From positions 1,340,451 through 1,404,450 of the forward strand of contig VXBA01002640.1 of the NCBI GenBank assembly GCA_013399895.1: DNA of 64,000 nucleotides, in the 5' to 3' direction. The position numbers and the translations under genes were made by a program. The notes beneath the pieces are model-generated. The model ran no database searches. It was not told the DNA's origin and saw nothing but the letters and a program-made list of their open reading frames with translations. This DNA is from Serilophus lunatus (taxonomy: Eukaryota > Chordata > Aves > Passeriformes > Eurylaimidae). Positions 54,301 to 64,000 of this stretch are shown piece by piece (position 1 is the stretch's first letter; every line of letters starts with the position of its first letter).

Positions 54301-56129
54301 AGCATGACACTGCTAGGTCACTCACAAGCCTCTTATTTAGGCTCCCTTAGCAAATGCTTGGCAGTTTCCTTGGTGAAGTACGGAGGCACACTAAAGCCCA
54401 AGCCAGGCTCTGCACCTCCACAGTTGTTTCCCAGCATGCCTCCCTCGGGAGGTGATCTGGTCAGTGTGCAAAGGCACTCTGCACTCCATCTCAACAGCTT
54501 TCATCAGACTTGGTAATTAAACACAGGAGCCATTTTGCAGCATTAGCTGTGACTTTTCTCTGCTTGTTCCTGGGTGCTCATTAGCTGTCAGACTGCAGAC
54601 AGTGCTCAGTGCTGTTGGGGCCCAGCAGCAACAGATTCCCTTAATCAGGTCACAGTGCTGGGAAAGGCAATGCCAATGCTTAAGTGCTTCTCTGCCTCAG
54701 TTTCTCCTTTTAGCATGTGAAGACCAATAGTTGCTTTATTCCTCTCTTAATCTGTTTTCTTCACTGTTCCACATCTCAGTGGACACTTCTGCCCTTACCA
54801 ATAAGATACATAGCTGCTTTGGATATTTTCCTCACCACCCTTTTGAGGATTTGTGCATAATTCAGGGCTTTTAAAACCAGTAAAAGTGTTTTTGCTTCAG
54901 CCTGGGCACTCCACGGAGCATTAGAAGCTGCAGATCTGCTGCCTGTTGGTGCTATCTCAGGCTCTTGATTAGCACTGCAAGCTCCAGCCACAGCATGAAT
55001 GTCAGAGCCTTTCTGATGAGACAAGGAAAGAAGGACTCTACAGGCCTTATCCATGGCCTCCTGCCCATCTGGACTGAGGAATGATGATTGGAGTGATGTG
55101 CAGCTGGTCCACATGAAAACCAGCCCTGCTTCTGCACATCAGTAGGCACGGGGAGGTCATCAGCATGCTCTTCCCTTCAGGCGACCTATCAACCTTCCTG
55201 TAGCCATCCCTGCAGGGGCACCGTGGGCTTGGGCTTTGCTGAGGGGGAGGAGGACAAAGATGAGCCCTTTGGGAGGGGCAATAAAGCACTGGCAACCTGC
55301 CCACACCTCCATTAACTCTCTAGGGTGGTTGTAGCAAAGTTAATAGTATTAAAAAGAGCCACATTTAAGAAGCCGCTAAGGAGTGAGATGAGTTGTTTAT
55401 GATTAAATTAAATTCATATGAAAACTAATGACCTGCCAGTGTAAGCCCTGAGTAACTTTATAATGTAATTAAAAGCCCAATGGGAAAGAGAGCTGTGGTT
55501 ATGCCACGTGTTGAGGAGCTGCTGGGCAGACGGAGGCCACAGGTAGTGCTGATGTAGAGAGAAACACTTGGTGACTGCCCTGTCTCCTTTGCTGGGCCAA
55601 GGGCAGAGCTGGGCACAGAGCAGGGCAGGAGGGATAGGGTGCCAGGGAGAAGAGGCAGATGTGGTGGCTCAGCCACTGACTCCCAGGGATAGAATGATGG
55701 AATGGTTTGGGCTGGAAGGGACCTTAAAGATAATCTAGTTCCAATCTCTCTGCCATGTGCAGGGACACCTTCCACTATCCCAGGTTGCTCCAAGCCCCAT
55801 CCAACCTGCCCTTGAACACTTCCAGGTATGAGGCAGCCACAGCGTCTCTGGGCAACCTATACCAGCGCCTAGCCACCGTCACAGTCAAGATTTTCTTTCT
55901 AATATCTAATCTAAGCCTACTCTCTGTCACTTCGAAGCCATTGCCCTGTCATTTCCCCTTGTCCTGTCACTACAAGCTCTTGTAAACAGTTCCTCTATGC
56001 AGGTATGCAGGTTGCCCCCGGGCAAGGCAGTTCTGATGATCTGACCATACCAACAGTCAAGACAGACCTTTCCCTGCTCACTTCCTGGGTTCTTTAGAGA
56101 TAGTTATTGGTAGCCAAGCCAGGACCACC
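51391..56129. other. Spacer between STK10 and SH3PXD2B
   Basis: No coding exon, RNA gene or conserved domain was recognised on either strand. A 183-codon plus frame at 51751-52302 and a 109-codon one at 54187-54516 have no family features. One antisense CR1 lies at 55689-55999. UBTD2 and EFCAB9 are not visible here. Confidence 0.7.
55689..55999 (-). mobile_element. CR1 LINE 3' fragment, about 310 bp
   Basis: Begins 'gatagaatgatggaatggtt' and continues 'gcaggttgc'-type blocks: 'gttgctccaagccccatcca', 'tctgggcaacctat', 'gattttctttctaatatcta' and 'ctctgtcacttcgaagcc'. An antisense CR1 3' end about 450 bases before the SH3PXD2B ATG, at the edge of its CpG island. Confidence 0.94.
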
Positions 56130-56416
56130 TCGGGGGCCGCTGCGATGTGACAAGAGCACAGCGAAGAAACACGACCTGGTGATGAACAGGCAAGCGGGAC
56201 AAGCCCGGACCCCTCCAGCCACCTCCCCTCGAGGGAAAACTGGGCGCTGTGAAACACTGCGCTCAGACACCGCCGGGCTCCGGGACGGACCGGGAGCACC
56301 GGGCGGTCCCTGCCAGGAGAGAGGCGCGGGGCGGGCGGTGCCGGTCGCCCCTTTAAGCGGGCGGCGGTGGGGCCGCCCCGCCGGCCGGGATAGGCCGGGG
56401 CGGGCCGGGGCCGCCT

Positions 56417-56421
56417 NNNNN
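56417..56421. other. Assembly gap (5 N) in SH3PXD2B 5' region
   Basis: Five undetermined bases in extremely GC-rich sequence directly upstream of the SH3PXD2B start codon. The true missing length is unknown. Confidence 0.99.
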
Positions 56422-56447
56422 CGGGCTGCGAGGGGCCGAGCAGCGGC

Positions 56448-56519
56448 ATGCCCAGGCGGAGCATCGCGGAGGTGAAGGTGCTGGACGTGCAGAAGCGGCG
56501 CATCCCCAACAAGCACTAT
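56448..56519 (+). CDS. SH3PXD2B: SH3PXD2B (TKS4) exon 1, 5' end of gene only
   Basis: Encodes 24 residues beginning M-P-R-R-S-I-A-E-V-K-V-L-D-V-Q-K and ending P-N-K-H-Y, the first strand of a PX domain. The human TKS4 start as I recall it is nearly identical, with one extra proline. The paralogue SH3PXD2A has a clearly different start. The donor is TAT|GTGAGT, phase 0. The ATG has G at -3. The full protein (PX domain plus four SH3 domains) is a Src substrate and scaffold that organises podosomes and NADPH-oxidase-linked actin remodelling. Only this exon is in the window; the PX continuation is not found up to 64000. Confidence 0.9.
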
Positions 56520-59500
56520 GTGAGTGGTGGCGGCTCCGGGCGCCCGCTCCGCCGAGCCCGGCCCTGGGCAAACAAAGGCCGGGCGCTGCCGGCCCGCGGG
56601 CGGCCCCGCTCCCGCACGGAGCTCCGGGAAGGGAGGAAGGAGGAGGAGAAGGGCGGCAGCTCTGCCGGGTCTGCCGCTCCCACCCCGGCGTCTCCCGTGG
56701 GGGTTCCCCGGTGCTCCCCTGCCAGCGTGGGGATGTGCCGCCCTTTCCCTTCGGACCCCGCTCCCGAGGCAGCGCCGGTGCCGACCCTGCTTGGGACCCT
56801 CCGGGGGACGCCCGGGGGCTGCGGGCGGGGGTGGCTGGAGGCGCTCCCGGGGCAGCGCGCACCGAGGAGGCGGCCCCGGGCACCACCGCGGAGCGCCTCC
56901 GCTTCAGTGCGGGAGCAGCGCTTGGCAGAGTGGCTACGGGACTATTGGCCGCACAGTCCCGGGGCAAAAGACCACCCTGTTCCTGTATTTTGCGCCCTGG
57001 ATGGTGCTGTGTCCCTGTGAGGGATCCCTCGTGCGCCCCTGCTGCGTGAGCTGCCCAGGCAGCGTCTTCCTGCGTGCTCCAGGGCATCTTCCAAACTATT
57101 TTTGGTTTGTCTGTATTTGAAAGTGTTAGGGTTTTTTTATTATTTAGACTTCGGTGTGTTTCCAGGCATCTGTGGAGAGCTGTGGGTTAATCCTGGCAAC
57201 AACCATGAAATAAAGACCAAAATGTTCTCCCTACCCCATTTGCCTTAGACCAGGGTGACCCAGTGACACAGTGTTCGTAGTGCATTTGCGTTGTGCAGAT
57301 GTAATGTTCGCTCTGGCTGGAGCGTGCTGTGTCAGAAAAGCCAGGGTCTCGGAGCTTTTGGGAGATCAGAGGTTTCTCAAGCTCCCCTTGGCTGGTTCGT
57401 AGCAGTGAGCAACAGTTGGAGGAAAGCTGAGGGCAGGCCAGCTCTAGGAGGAGGCTGTTACCCTCCCCTTGCATCTAGGGATGTAGTGTGACTGCTGCTG
57501 CCCAACCCCTTGTCACCCCTTCTTCCTCTCCTGCCCTGCCTGTAGCTTTATCAGCCCTGGCTGAGCCTGGCCACAGCTCCAGATGTGCCCCTTTTCCTGC
57601 CGTGGCAATCCCAGACTTACTCATCGAGGCTGTGTTATGCATCCGATCTGGAGGAACATGTACGTGAGGAGGTTTCTGAGCTGTGTACGCTTCTGTTTGT
57701 CTTGGCGGATCTGTTGCATCACCATCAGGTCCCGGAACGGGGCTCAAACGGGATTGCCTGCGGCTGCTCCTCTGCTTTCCCTTCAGACCCTCTTGCACCC
57801 TTGCTGGTCCTGAGGTCTCTGTGCAGCCCTCGGGACCAGTGTCCCCATGGTTGGGACATGCATCCCAAGTGCTGGACACAGTCTGCTTTGTGCTCTGTCC
57901 CTGCTCACCCTCCACCCGCAGTGGTGAGTTGGGTGGAGTTGGGCATAGCACAAATAATCCCTCTGAGCCTGGAAAACTGGGGCAGAAATGTTTTCTGAGA
58001 AGAGAGCTGTATGACGGGGCAGCTGGGTGGGGACACTGGAGCAGGAGCTGCTGGGGTGGTGGGAGAAGGTGGCTGTGTGCAGCTCATGACAGCCAGCTGT
58101 GCAGTCCGGCCATTCGCCCTCCCACTCCCTCCTCAGCCGTGTCCTCTGCCTCTAACCTTTCCCTGTACTTGTCTTGGACCGAAATCCAGCGGTGTGAGCC
58201 AGCGTGGCTGAGCCCAGGGAGGGGCCAGCAGCTTGCAGGCTGCTGCCTCCCCGGAGCAGCGCTGGAGTGAATGGGAGCGCTCGCCTTGTTAGAAGAATCG
58301 ATAGGAACCAAGCACATTCACAAAGCCAGTTAATTATATGAAACCAAAACCATCTCTTTTTTTTCTTCCCCCTGCAAAGACAGGGAGAGGAGGGGCAGAA
58401 AATCATGGCTGAGTCATCTTTAGACTGTATTTGCTGGCACACTACAAATCCCAGTCAACCACAAAGTGTCTGTGTTAAACCTTTCTCTCTGGCTTCTTGC
58501 TGAGCATAGATGTGCTCTGCTCCATCCCCTGAAGCAGCACTGGCTTTTCCTCCTGTTACCTCTGCACTGGTCTGACCAGTGAGTGACCTGCCCTGCTTGG
58601 GCTCCTCTCTGCATCAGTGAAAAGCTTTTCTTTGCTGAACAAAGGTGCAGTTGTGTTGCCGCATAGTTGTGTTGCAGTTGTGAGGCCACAGCAGAAAGTT
58701 GTGAATTCCACTTTCCCAGAAAAGTGAGATCAAACCAGTGTTTCAAAGTCTTTATTGATGCCTGTGGTAGGGAGGGCTGTAGGAAAGGCTGGCTCTGTTC
58801 AGGCTGATGTGGTTTGCCTTTCACCTTAGTAATTGATGCAAAAAGAATTGTTGCCTGAGACAAAAACTTGTTCTATTTTGCACAATAGGAGGCACAATAT
58901 TCCCTCAAACTGCAAGGCTTAGGCTGGGCAAGGACCCAGCAAGGTGCTGGGCAGGGTTTGGGTAGCCAGCTACCAGCTTGAACATGAGCTGAGCATTGGG
59001 GTTCAGCTGGGGACCCAAACACAGCCCTGTGGCTTTAAACTGCACTTGTTCCACTTGTGTCTTGGCTTTTTTCATGGGCAGTACCTGGAAGGGGCAGAGA
59101 GAAATGATTGTTGTGCAGGTGTTTGTTGCAGGATGCTCTGGATAGTGGCAGCCCATTGCCCAAATGAAGAAGGGGTCTCTGTCCTTTAGGCAGTGGCTGG
59201 AGGGTTACCCTGCAGTAACGTTTTTTTATATAATCCTATGTTAAATGATCTCAACTTGTGCTGCTGGCAAGGGTTCAAGGGCCATACTGTAAATCTGAAA
59301 AGGCAACGTCCAAGAGTAAAGTGTAAAAATAATCATTCTGAGTGACAGAGTAGCAGACTGTCATTTCTGTGGTCTAGCCAACTCTGATAAATGAATGTTT
59401 ATTCAGAAAAGACCCAAAACAAAGCCATAGTTGAAACAGACTAAATTTTCCTTTAAAGGACTTCATGCAGAATCTTTTTATAGTATTGTGTTTGTTATTC

Positions 59501-62500
59501 TCTAATAGAAGCCCTAAAATAAAGCTTTTCCCTACTAAATCCAGATTTTGGTTGTTTTCTTTCCCTTGGGCAAGCTTCAGGATGTTTCATTTCAATACAG
59601 CTGCAGTGTGTGTGTTTTTCTATGTGTTAACAGCAGAGCCATTGAATCACATCTTCATTTCTACATCCTGCCCACCAAGAATATTTCCATAGTTCATATA
59701 GTTTTAAATAGTTGTTCTGAAGCACAAAGCGAAATTATATGTGTGTGTTTGACAGGAAAGAGAGAGCAGCATGCGGTTTGGTTGTTAGTTCATTGGGAAA
59801 CCTGGGCTATGCTCTTGCTGGACTTCTATTCCCAGCTTTCTTGCACACATATATCGCTTTGAAAAAGGGAAATTTAAACAGTGTGTAACATAAATTTATT
59901 TTGGAAGCTCAGTGAACAAGATGGCAAACTTTAAACAAGATGATGACCTTATTTGCGGCAGCTGCCTTGCAAAACTAATTAACAGTGTGTGTTGGAATCT
60001 GGTTGATAGCATCTATAGGTATTTTAAAACAAGTTTAAGGAAAACCACATTCACAAAGTAATCATGTTATATTTTTGATGTGGAATTTGTGACGTGATGG
60101 TAGGTGTCATTCTGTTCCTTGTAGTGGTGAGGGCATTTGTGGTTTCATGGGTTGTCCAACCCAACCCACCTGCTTATCTGGAATTGGTTATGGGATGTTG
60201 AGGGAAGAGTGTTTGAGTGGCAAGAGAGCTGCCAACCTGTTGATTCAGTGGTTCTTTAGTGCTATATATGTGTAGAACAGAAGGTACCCATGGACTGTGT
60301 GCCATGGTCCCCTGGTCCTGACTTGCCTGGCTGGGGCAAAGCTCTGTGTGGACCTGGCACAGTGTCACCTTATACAGCTGTGTTATTTCTGCAGTTGTGA
60401 ATCATGCCAGTTGCTTGGCTTAAAAAGGCATCAAGGCATGACTCCCCCTGTGCTGTGCTCTCTGGTAAGGGTGACCGTGCTCTTGGTATGGTGGGAATGT
60501 CCTGTGGGGAACTGAAGGAACTGTGTGCATTTGATCCAAGGAAGCAGTAGGTTACAATGAGTAGTGTGAAATCTATGCAGGGGCCGTTAACCAAACTAGG
60601 AATGAAAGAGAGCAAACGTATGAAGCGTTGATGAGCCCAGGAAGCTGGAGTCTGAGTGTTAGTGACCTCCAGAGGTTTGAGGGCTTTCTCAGCATCTTTA
60701 GTGTCTTAGATGTTTTGCTGTTGTATCCTGTGGTTCTGCCATGTCTCATCCCATTTCCTGCCAGCTGGTTAATGCTGTCCCACTCCAGGGAGGCCACAGG
60801 GTGTTTGGAGCCTGTAACTGGTAAAAATTTTGACCTGTCCTCATGCCTGGTCCCCAGTCTCCTGCACAACATTTCAGAGCTCTGTGGGGACCTGTTCTTC
60901 CTGCCTCACCTCAACAGAGTTGTGTTTTAAGGGAGCCCTGTTAACTTTGTGGATGAAAACCAGAACTCAAACGCAAACTCTCCTTTGTTTTTCTTCCTTA
61001 GTCATGTCATTCTAGGCTGTTGAAAACCTTGAATGTCACAGTTCAGTGGAAGGGCCAAACCCTGCCTGGCACATGGCCACTGAGACGAGTGCAGCTCTGT
61101 ATGGAAAACTGAAGCTCGTACTCAATTCCAGCAGTGAGCTTCAGCACTGGGGCCACCCATCGCCCCTGCCTGCTCGGAGCTCTGGTGACCTTGATCCCTC
61201 ACAGCTTTGCTTTGGAGGGTATCTCTATCTTCCGGCCGTTTCATGTAGCAGTGGGAAATAGGAAACAAAAGAATCCATATGTTTGACCTTCAGTGTGACT
61301 CAGAGCAAACGAGCGGGTGCCGTTGTGGTGTGACTGAGGGGTCTGATCAGGGCTCGGTGGGTTGTCCTTGGGGTCCCTGCACTTGGCATAACCTTGTGTG
61401 CATGTGCTTTTCATCCCAGCAGCGTTGGCTGTGTGCTCAGGCAGTGCTGTTCCCTGGCAAGCTGTGCAGTAGTGGAATGGGAAGAGGGTACAGTCAAAGG
61501 GATGAATTGGAGCAAGGAGAGGTGTCTGGTTTGTAGTCCCAATGTCTGGGCAGGCTGTTTTGAGGTATATGATGTGGTGGTGAGGATATACCTGTCCTGG
61601 TGCTGCCTGCAGCCCTGTTGCCCAGCTCCCTGCAGCTCTGACTTGTTGCTTCTGCCTCTATCCTTTGCTAGAGAGACCACAGCAGCATCACTGATGCCCT
61701 GCAGTTGCTGCTGGAATACCTTCTCCGTGTCTTTGTCAATGCTGTCTGAGCCTGCGTGGCCCTTCTCCCAGTTCTCTCTGTCCATAAAGCAGGAGTGAGG
61801 GGGTGACAAGTTGTCTGGAGACAGAGCTGATGGTTGGCTCTCCTTCTTCTGCTCCAAGCTTTTGTATCCCATGACACAAGACCCCTGTGCTCCCCTCCTC
61901 AGCCCCACATGCCTGCAGCAGTGAAGGCTGATGGAGAGGGGCCAAGCACAGCAGCTTGACGCCAAGAACTTTCTTTGTTTCCAGCCACCTCCCTCCTTTT
62001 TTTTCTTTTCCTCTAACAATTTCCCACTCCCTTTTCTATATTAAACCCTCTCTGGTTTGGCTCTATCCCTCAGATGCTTTGGTTTCTCTGCCCCTTTGGA
62101 TTTCTCGGCACTCCTTTCTCATGTGGCCGAGGGGAGGGTGCGAGGCTCTCTCATCGCTTCCCCAAGTTTCAGGGTTGGAGGTAGTGCGGGTGGAATAGAA
62201 AGACTGATGCTTTTGAATGATGTTTTTCTCCTTTGCTGGCGAGAGATGCTTTAAATATGTTGAGTTTTCCACAGAGAGGTTTATTGTACATAGTCTCCCT
62301 GGACCTGAGACCACACAGGCTCAAAGCCTTTGGAAACAGCTCTGCAGACAGCTTTGCCTCTGCTGGAGGCTGTTATGTCTGGCTTTGCTGTAGGAGCTCT
62401 GCTGGAGGCTGGGGACCTATGCTGGTGCCCCTTGGGCAGAGCTTTGTGTCCCTGCAGCCCCATGGAGGTGTCTTTCCAAGTGACAGTGGCTTTGCTTTTC

Positions 62501-64000
62501 ATCCCTTCTGTTGTCCGTGTGCCTTCAGCATGGGAATGAGAGGGTCTCAGTGTGTGGGAGCTCTGGGCACAGGGATGTTGGGGAAGCTCCAGAGAAGCTT
62601 CAGGGTTGTTACAGAGCCACCCAGGAAGGGCTGTGCCATGCCAGGGGAGCTGCTGTCTGTACAGCTGTGCTCCCCCTGGTCTCAAGCTGTCATAGCTGGA
62701 TGGTGCTGAGCTTGGAGTGGACTGGTTCAGCTGTGCCAGGCACGGAGTTCCCAGGCCAGCCAGCAGCTGCCCTCTCTCAAAGCTTTATTTGTGGGCTTTA
62801 TGTGTGCCCATCCCTAGCCAGGATGCCTTACAAGTCTCCATGCAAAACTTAGGAAAACTCCTCCTGTGGGAGGAGAAAGGCTGAAAATGTAGGTCTGAGT
62901 TTTCCTGCAACTTCACTCTGCCTTTTTGTTACTCAGATTTTAGCAGCCCAGGCTGCTTCCCGGCTTGTCCACAGTGTGTTTATGCAAGGAGTCCAGACCT
63001 CTTCTAGGAGGTCATATGGCCTCGTGTTTCAAGAACAGGAAACTGTTTCTGGGTTTTTGGTTTTTTTTCAATATCTGTTCTTAATTCCTTTGCCTCAAGT
63101 CACTCGCTTGAATCATCTCCTGTCTCTACCCACGTTGTTGTAAGGGACAACGTGCCTCTCGGGGAAGGTGGAAGACCAAGGACTTGTGAAGAGCTCTTCA
63201 GTTCTCAGTCCCTTTGAGCAGTGGAAGTCACCAGGAGCCACTGCTGCCTGCAGCACCGAGGATCTTCAGCAGTCCCTGGAAAAATACTTCTGGTGTTTGA
63301 CTGTTCATAGAGTTTATGCTACTTCATTTCTTTAAGAGGAAAAGAAAAAAAAAATCAATCTCTGGCTGCCCTTTCAGATAGAGATGATTTGCACTGGCTT
63401 CTCATCCCCTCTATTCTGTGCTCTGGTCCCTGTGACTCCGACCGCTCTGGATGCTTGTCTGAGCTGGCTCTGCAGCCTCCCTGCTCTTCTGGTGATGCCT
63501 AATGCTGGAGCTCACTCACTGCATGGGCTGCCATCCTGCCCGGGGGGATGTCCTGGATCTCCCTCCAGCTTTCTCCTGCTGTGACTTTCCAGCATGTTTC
63601 CCCTGGGGCTGCAGAGCCCTTGCTGCCGTCTGAGCTGACTGGCAGCTCTCTTTGACAGCTCTGTTGCAGTTGGTCAGGTGCCATTTGCATTTATTTTAGC
63701 AAACTGTCAGTTTTTGACAGCTGCCTTCTGAAGGTTTTTGGTCCCATTTTCCATTGGCCCATTCTCCCTTTGAGCTGCCTCTCCAGAGGTGCTGGGAAGG
63801 GGAGAGCACTGATAGATGCTGGGTCATGCCAGAGGGGATCAAAATCATGGTGTTCACTGGGTGGACTCCAAGATTCCTTGGGCCTTTTTTCATGTTATAT
63901 TTCCACTTAGAATACTTGGTTTCTAAGATGACCAGGGAGAATCCTGGCCAGTGGTGGTCCCAGTGCTACACTTCTCAACTGGTAATTTTTAGGTAGTTAG
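56520..64000 (+). other. SH3PXD2B intron 1, first 7.5 kb
   Basis: Begins with GTGAGT and runs past the window end. The first 500 bases belong to the CpG island. No CR1 copy was recognised. No second PX-domain exon was seen in any plus-strand frame. A coding-like block on the minus strand (about 61588-61912) is reported separately. AT-rich DNA at 59220-60120 has no recognised repeat. Confidence 0.75.
61588..61912 (-). other. Coding-like open block on minus strand, unidentified
   Basis: Within a 202-codon open frame (61411-62019 minus), the part from about 61912 down to 61588 has a convincing codon pattern (many GAG, AAG, CAG, GAC, GGC codons; charged product containing D-R-E-N-W-E-K-G-H and D-K-D-T-E-K-V-F-Q-Q-Q). 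A pyrimidine-rich stretch ending ctgctgcag precedes it and gacag|gtatat closes it, as an internal exon would. I do not recognise the product. It could be an antisense gene exon, a pseudogene fragment or chance. Confidence 0.25.

Larger units (their letters stand above)
56130..57010 (+). promoter_or_regulatory. SH3PXD2B: CpG-island promoter region of SH3PXD2B
   Basis: Very GC- and CpG-rich DNA that surrounds the first coding exon, with GGGCGG and CCGCCC strings around 56327-56400 and no clear TATA box. A 5-base gap (56417-56421) lies inside it, 26 bases before the ATG. The transcription start is not determinable. Confidence 0.8.

Noticed and set aside
56448..56519. SH3PXD2A (TKS5) instead of SH3PXD2B
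   Set aside because: The TKS5 N-terminus differs clearly as I recall it, while this exon follows TKS4 nearly residue by residue.
56353..57087. 244-codon minus-strand and 190-198-codon plus-strand frames over the SH3PXD2B CpG island
   Set aside because: A GC-rich island keeps frames open, and some of them cross the N gap. Only the 24-residue exon 1 has homology.
1..64000. CRISPR arrays, bacterial operons, complete retroviral genes or tRNA/rRNA genes
   Set aside because: No spaced direct repeats, no polymerase or gag-like frames and no convincing tRNA fold were found. The window is ordinary vertebrate genic DNA.

Overview
The window is vertebrate nuclear DNA, almost certainly from a bird. Eight fragments carry the CR1 LINE 3'-end signature typical of avian genomes, no mammalian SINEs are seen, and a kinase gene that I recall as about 146 kb in human occupies only about 41 kb here. 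No species-level call is possible from the sequence.

Layout. 1-7100 is upstream intergenic DNA with a GATA/GACA compound microsatellite and three antisense CR1 fragments. 7100-8560 is a CpG-island promoter with a degenerate GC-rich tandem repeat, a CCAAT box and an overlapping upstream ORF. 8202-49064 is the complete 19-exon coding sequence of STK10 (LOK), a Ste20-family serine/threonine kinase, on the + strand. I could place every exon-intron boundary with a continuous frame; the product is 966 codons plus stop. 49065 to about 51390 is its 3' UTR, with three AATAAA hexamers. About 51400-56100 is a gene-poor spacer with one CR1. 56130-57010 is a second CpG island containing exon 1 of SH3PXD2B (TKS4) at 56448-56519 on the + strand. 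The rest of the window is the start of its first intron.

Function. STK10 is an ezrin/radixin/moesin (ERM) kinase with an N-terminal kinase domain, a variable acidic/serine-rich linker and a long C-terminal coiled coil. SH3PXD2B encodes a PX/SH3 scaffold of podosomes and the actin cytoskeleton. Both act at the cortical actin-membrane interface, but nothing in the sequence shows that they are co-regulated.

Nothing here looks like a wholly new biological system. The points most worth checking are the STK10-to-SH3PXD2B adjacency, which differs from the human order as I remember it, a GC-AG intron in STK10, the repeat-built STK10 promoter with its overlapping uORF, and a coding-like block on the minus strand inside SH3PXD2B intron 1. 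Two assembly gaps are present: 18151-18182 (32 N) and 56417-56421 (5 N).
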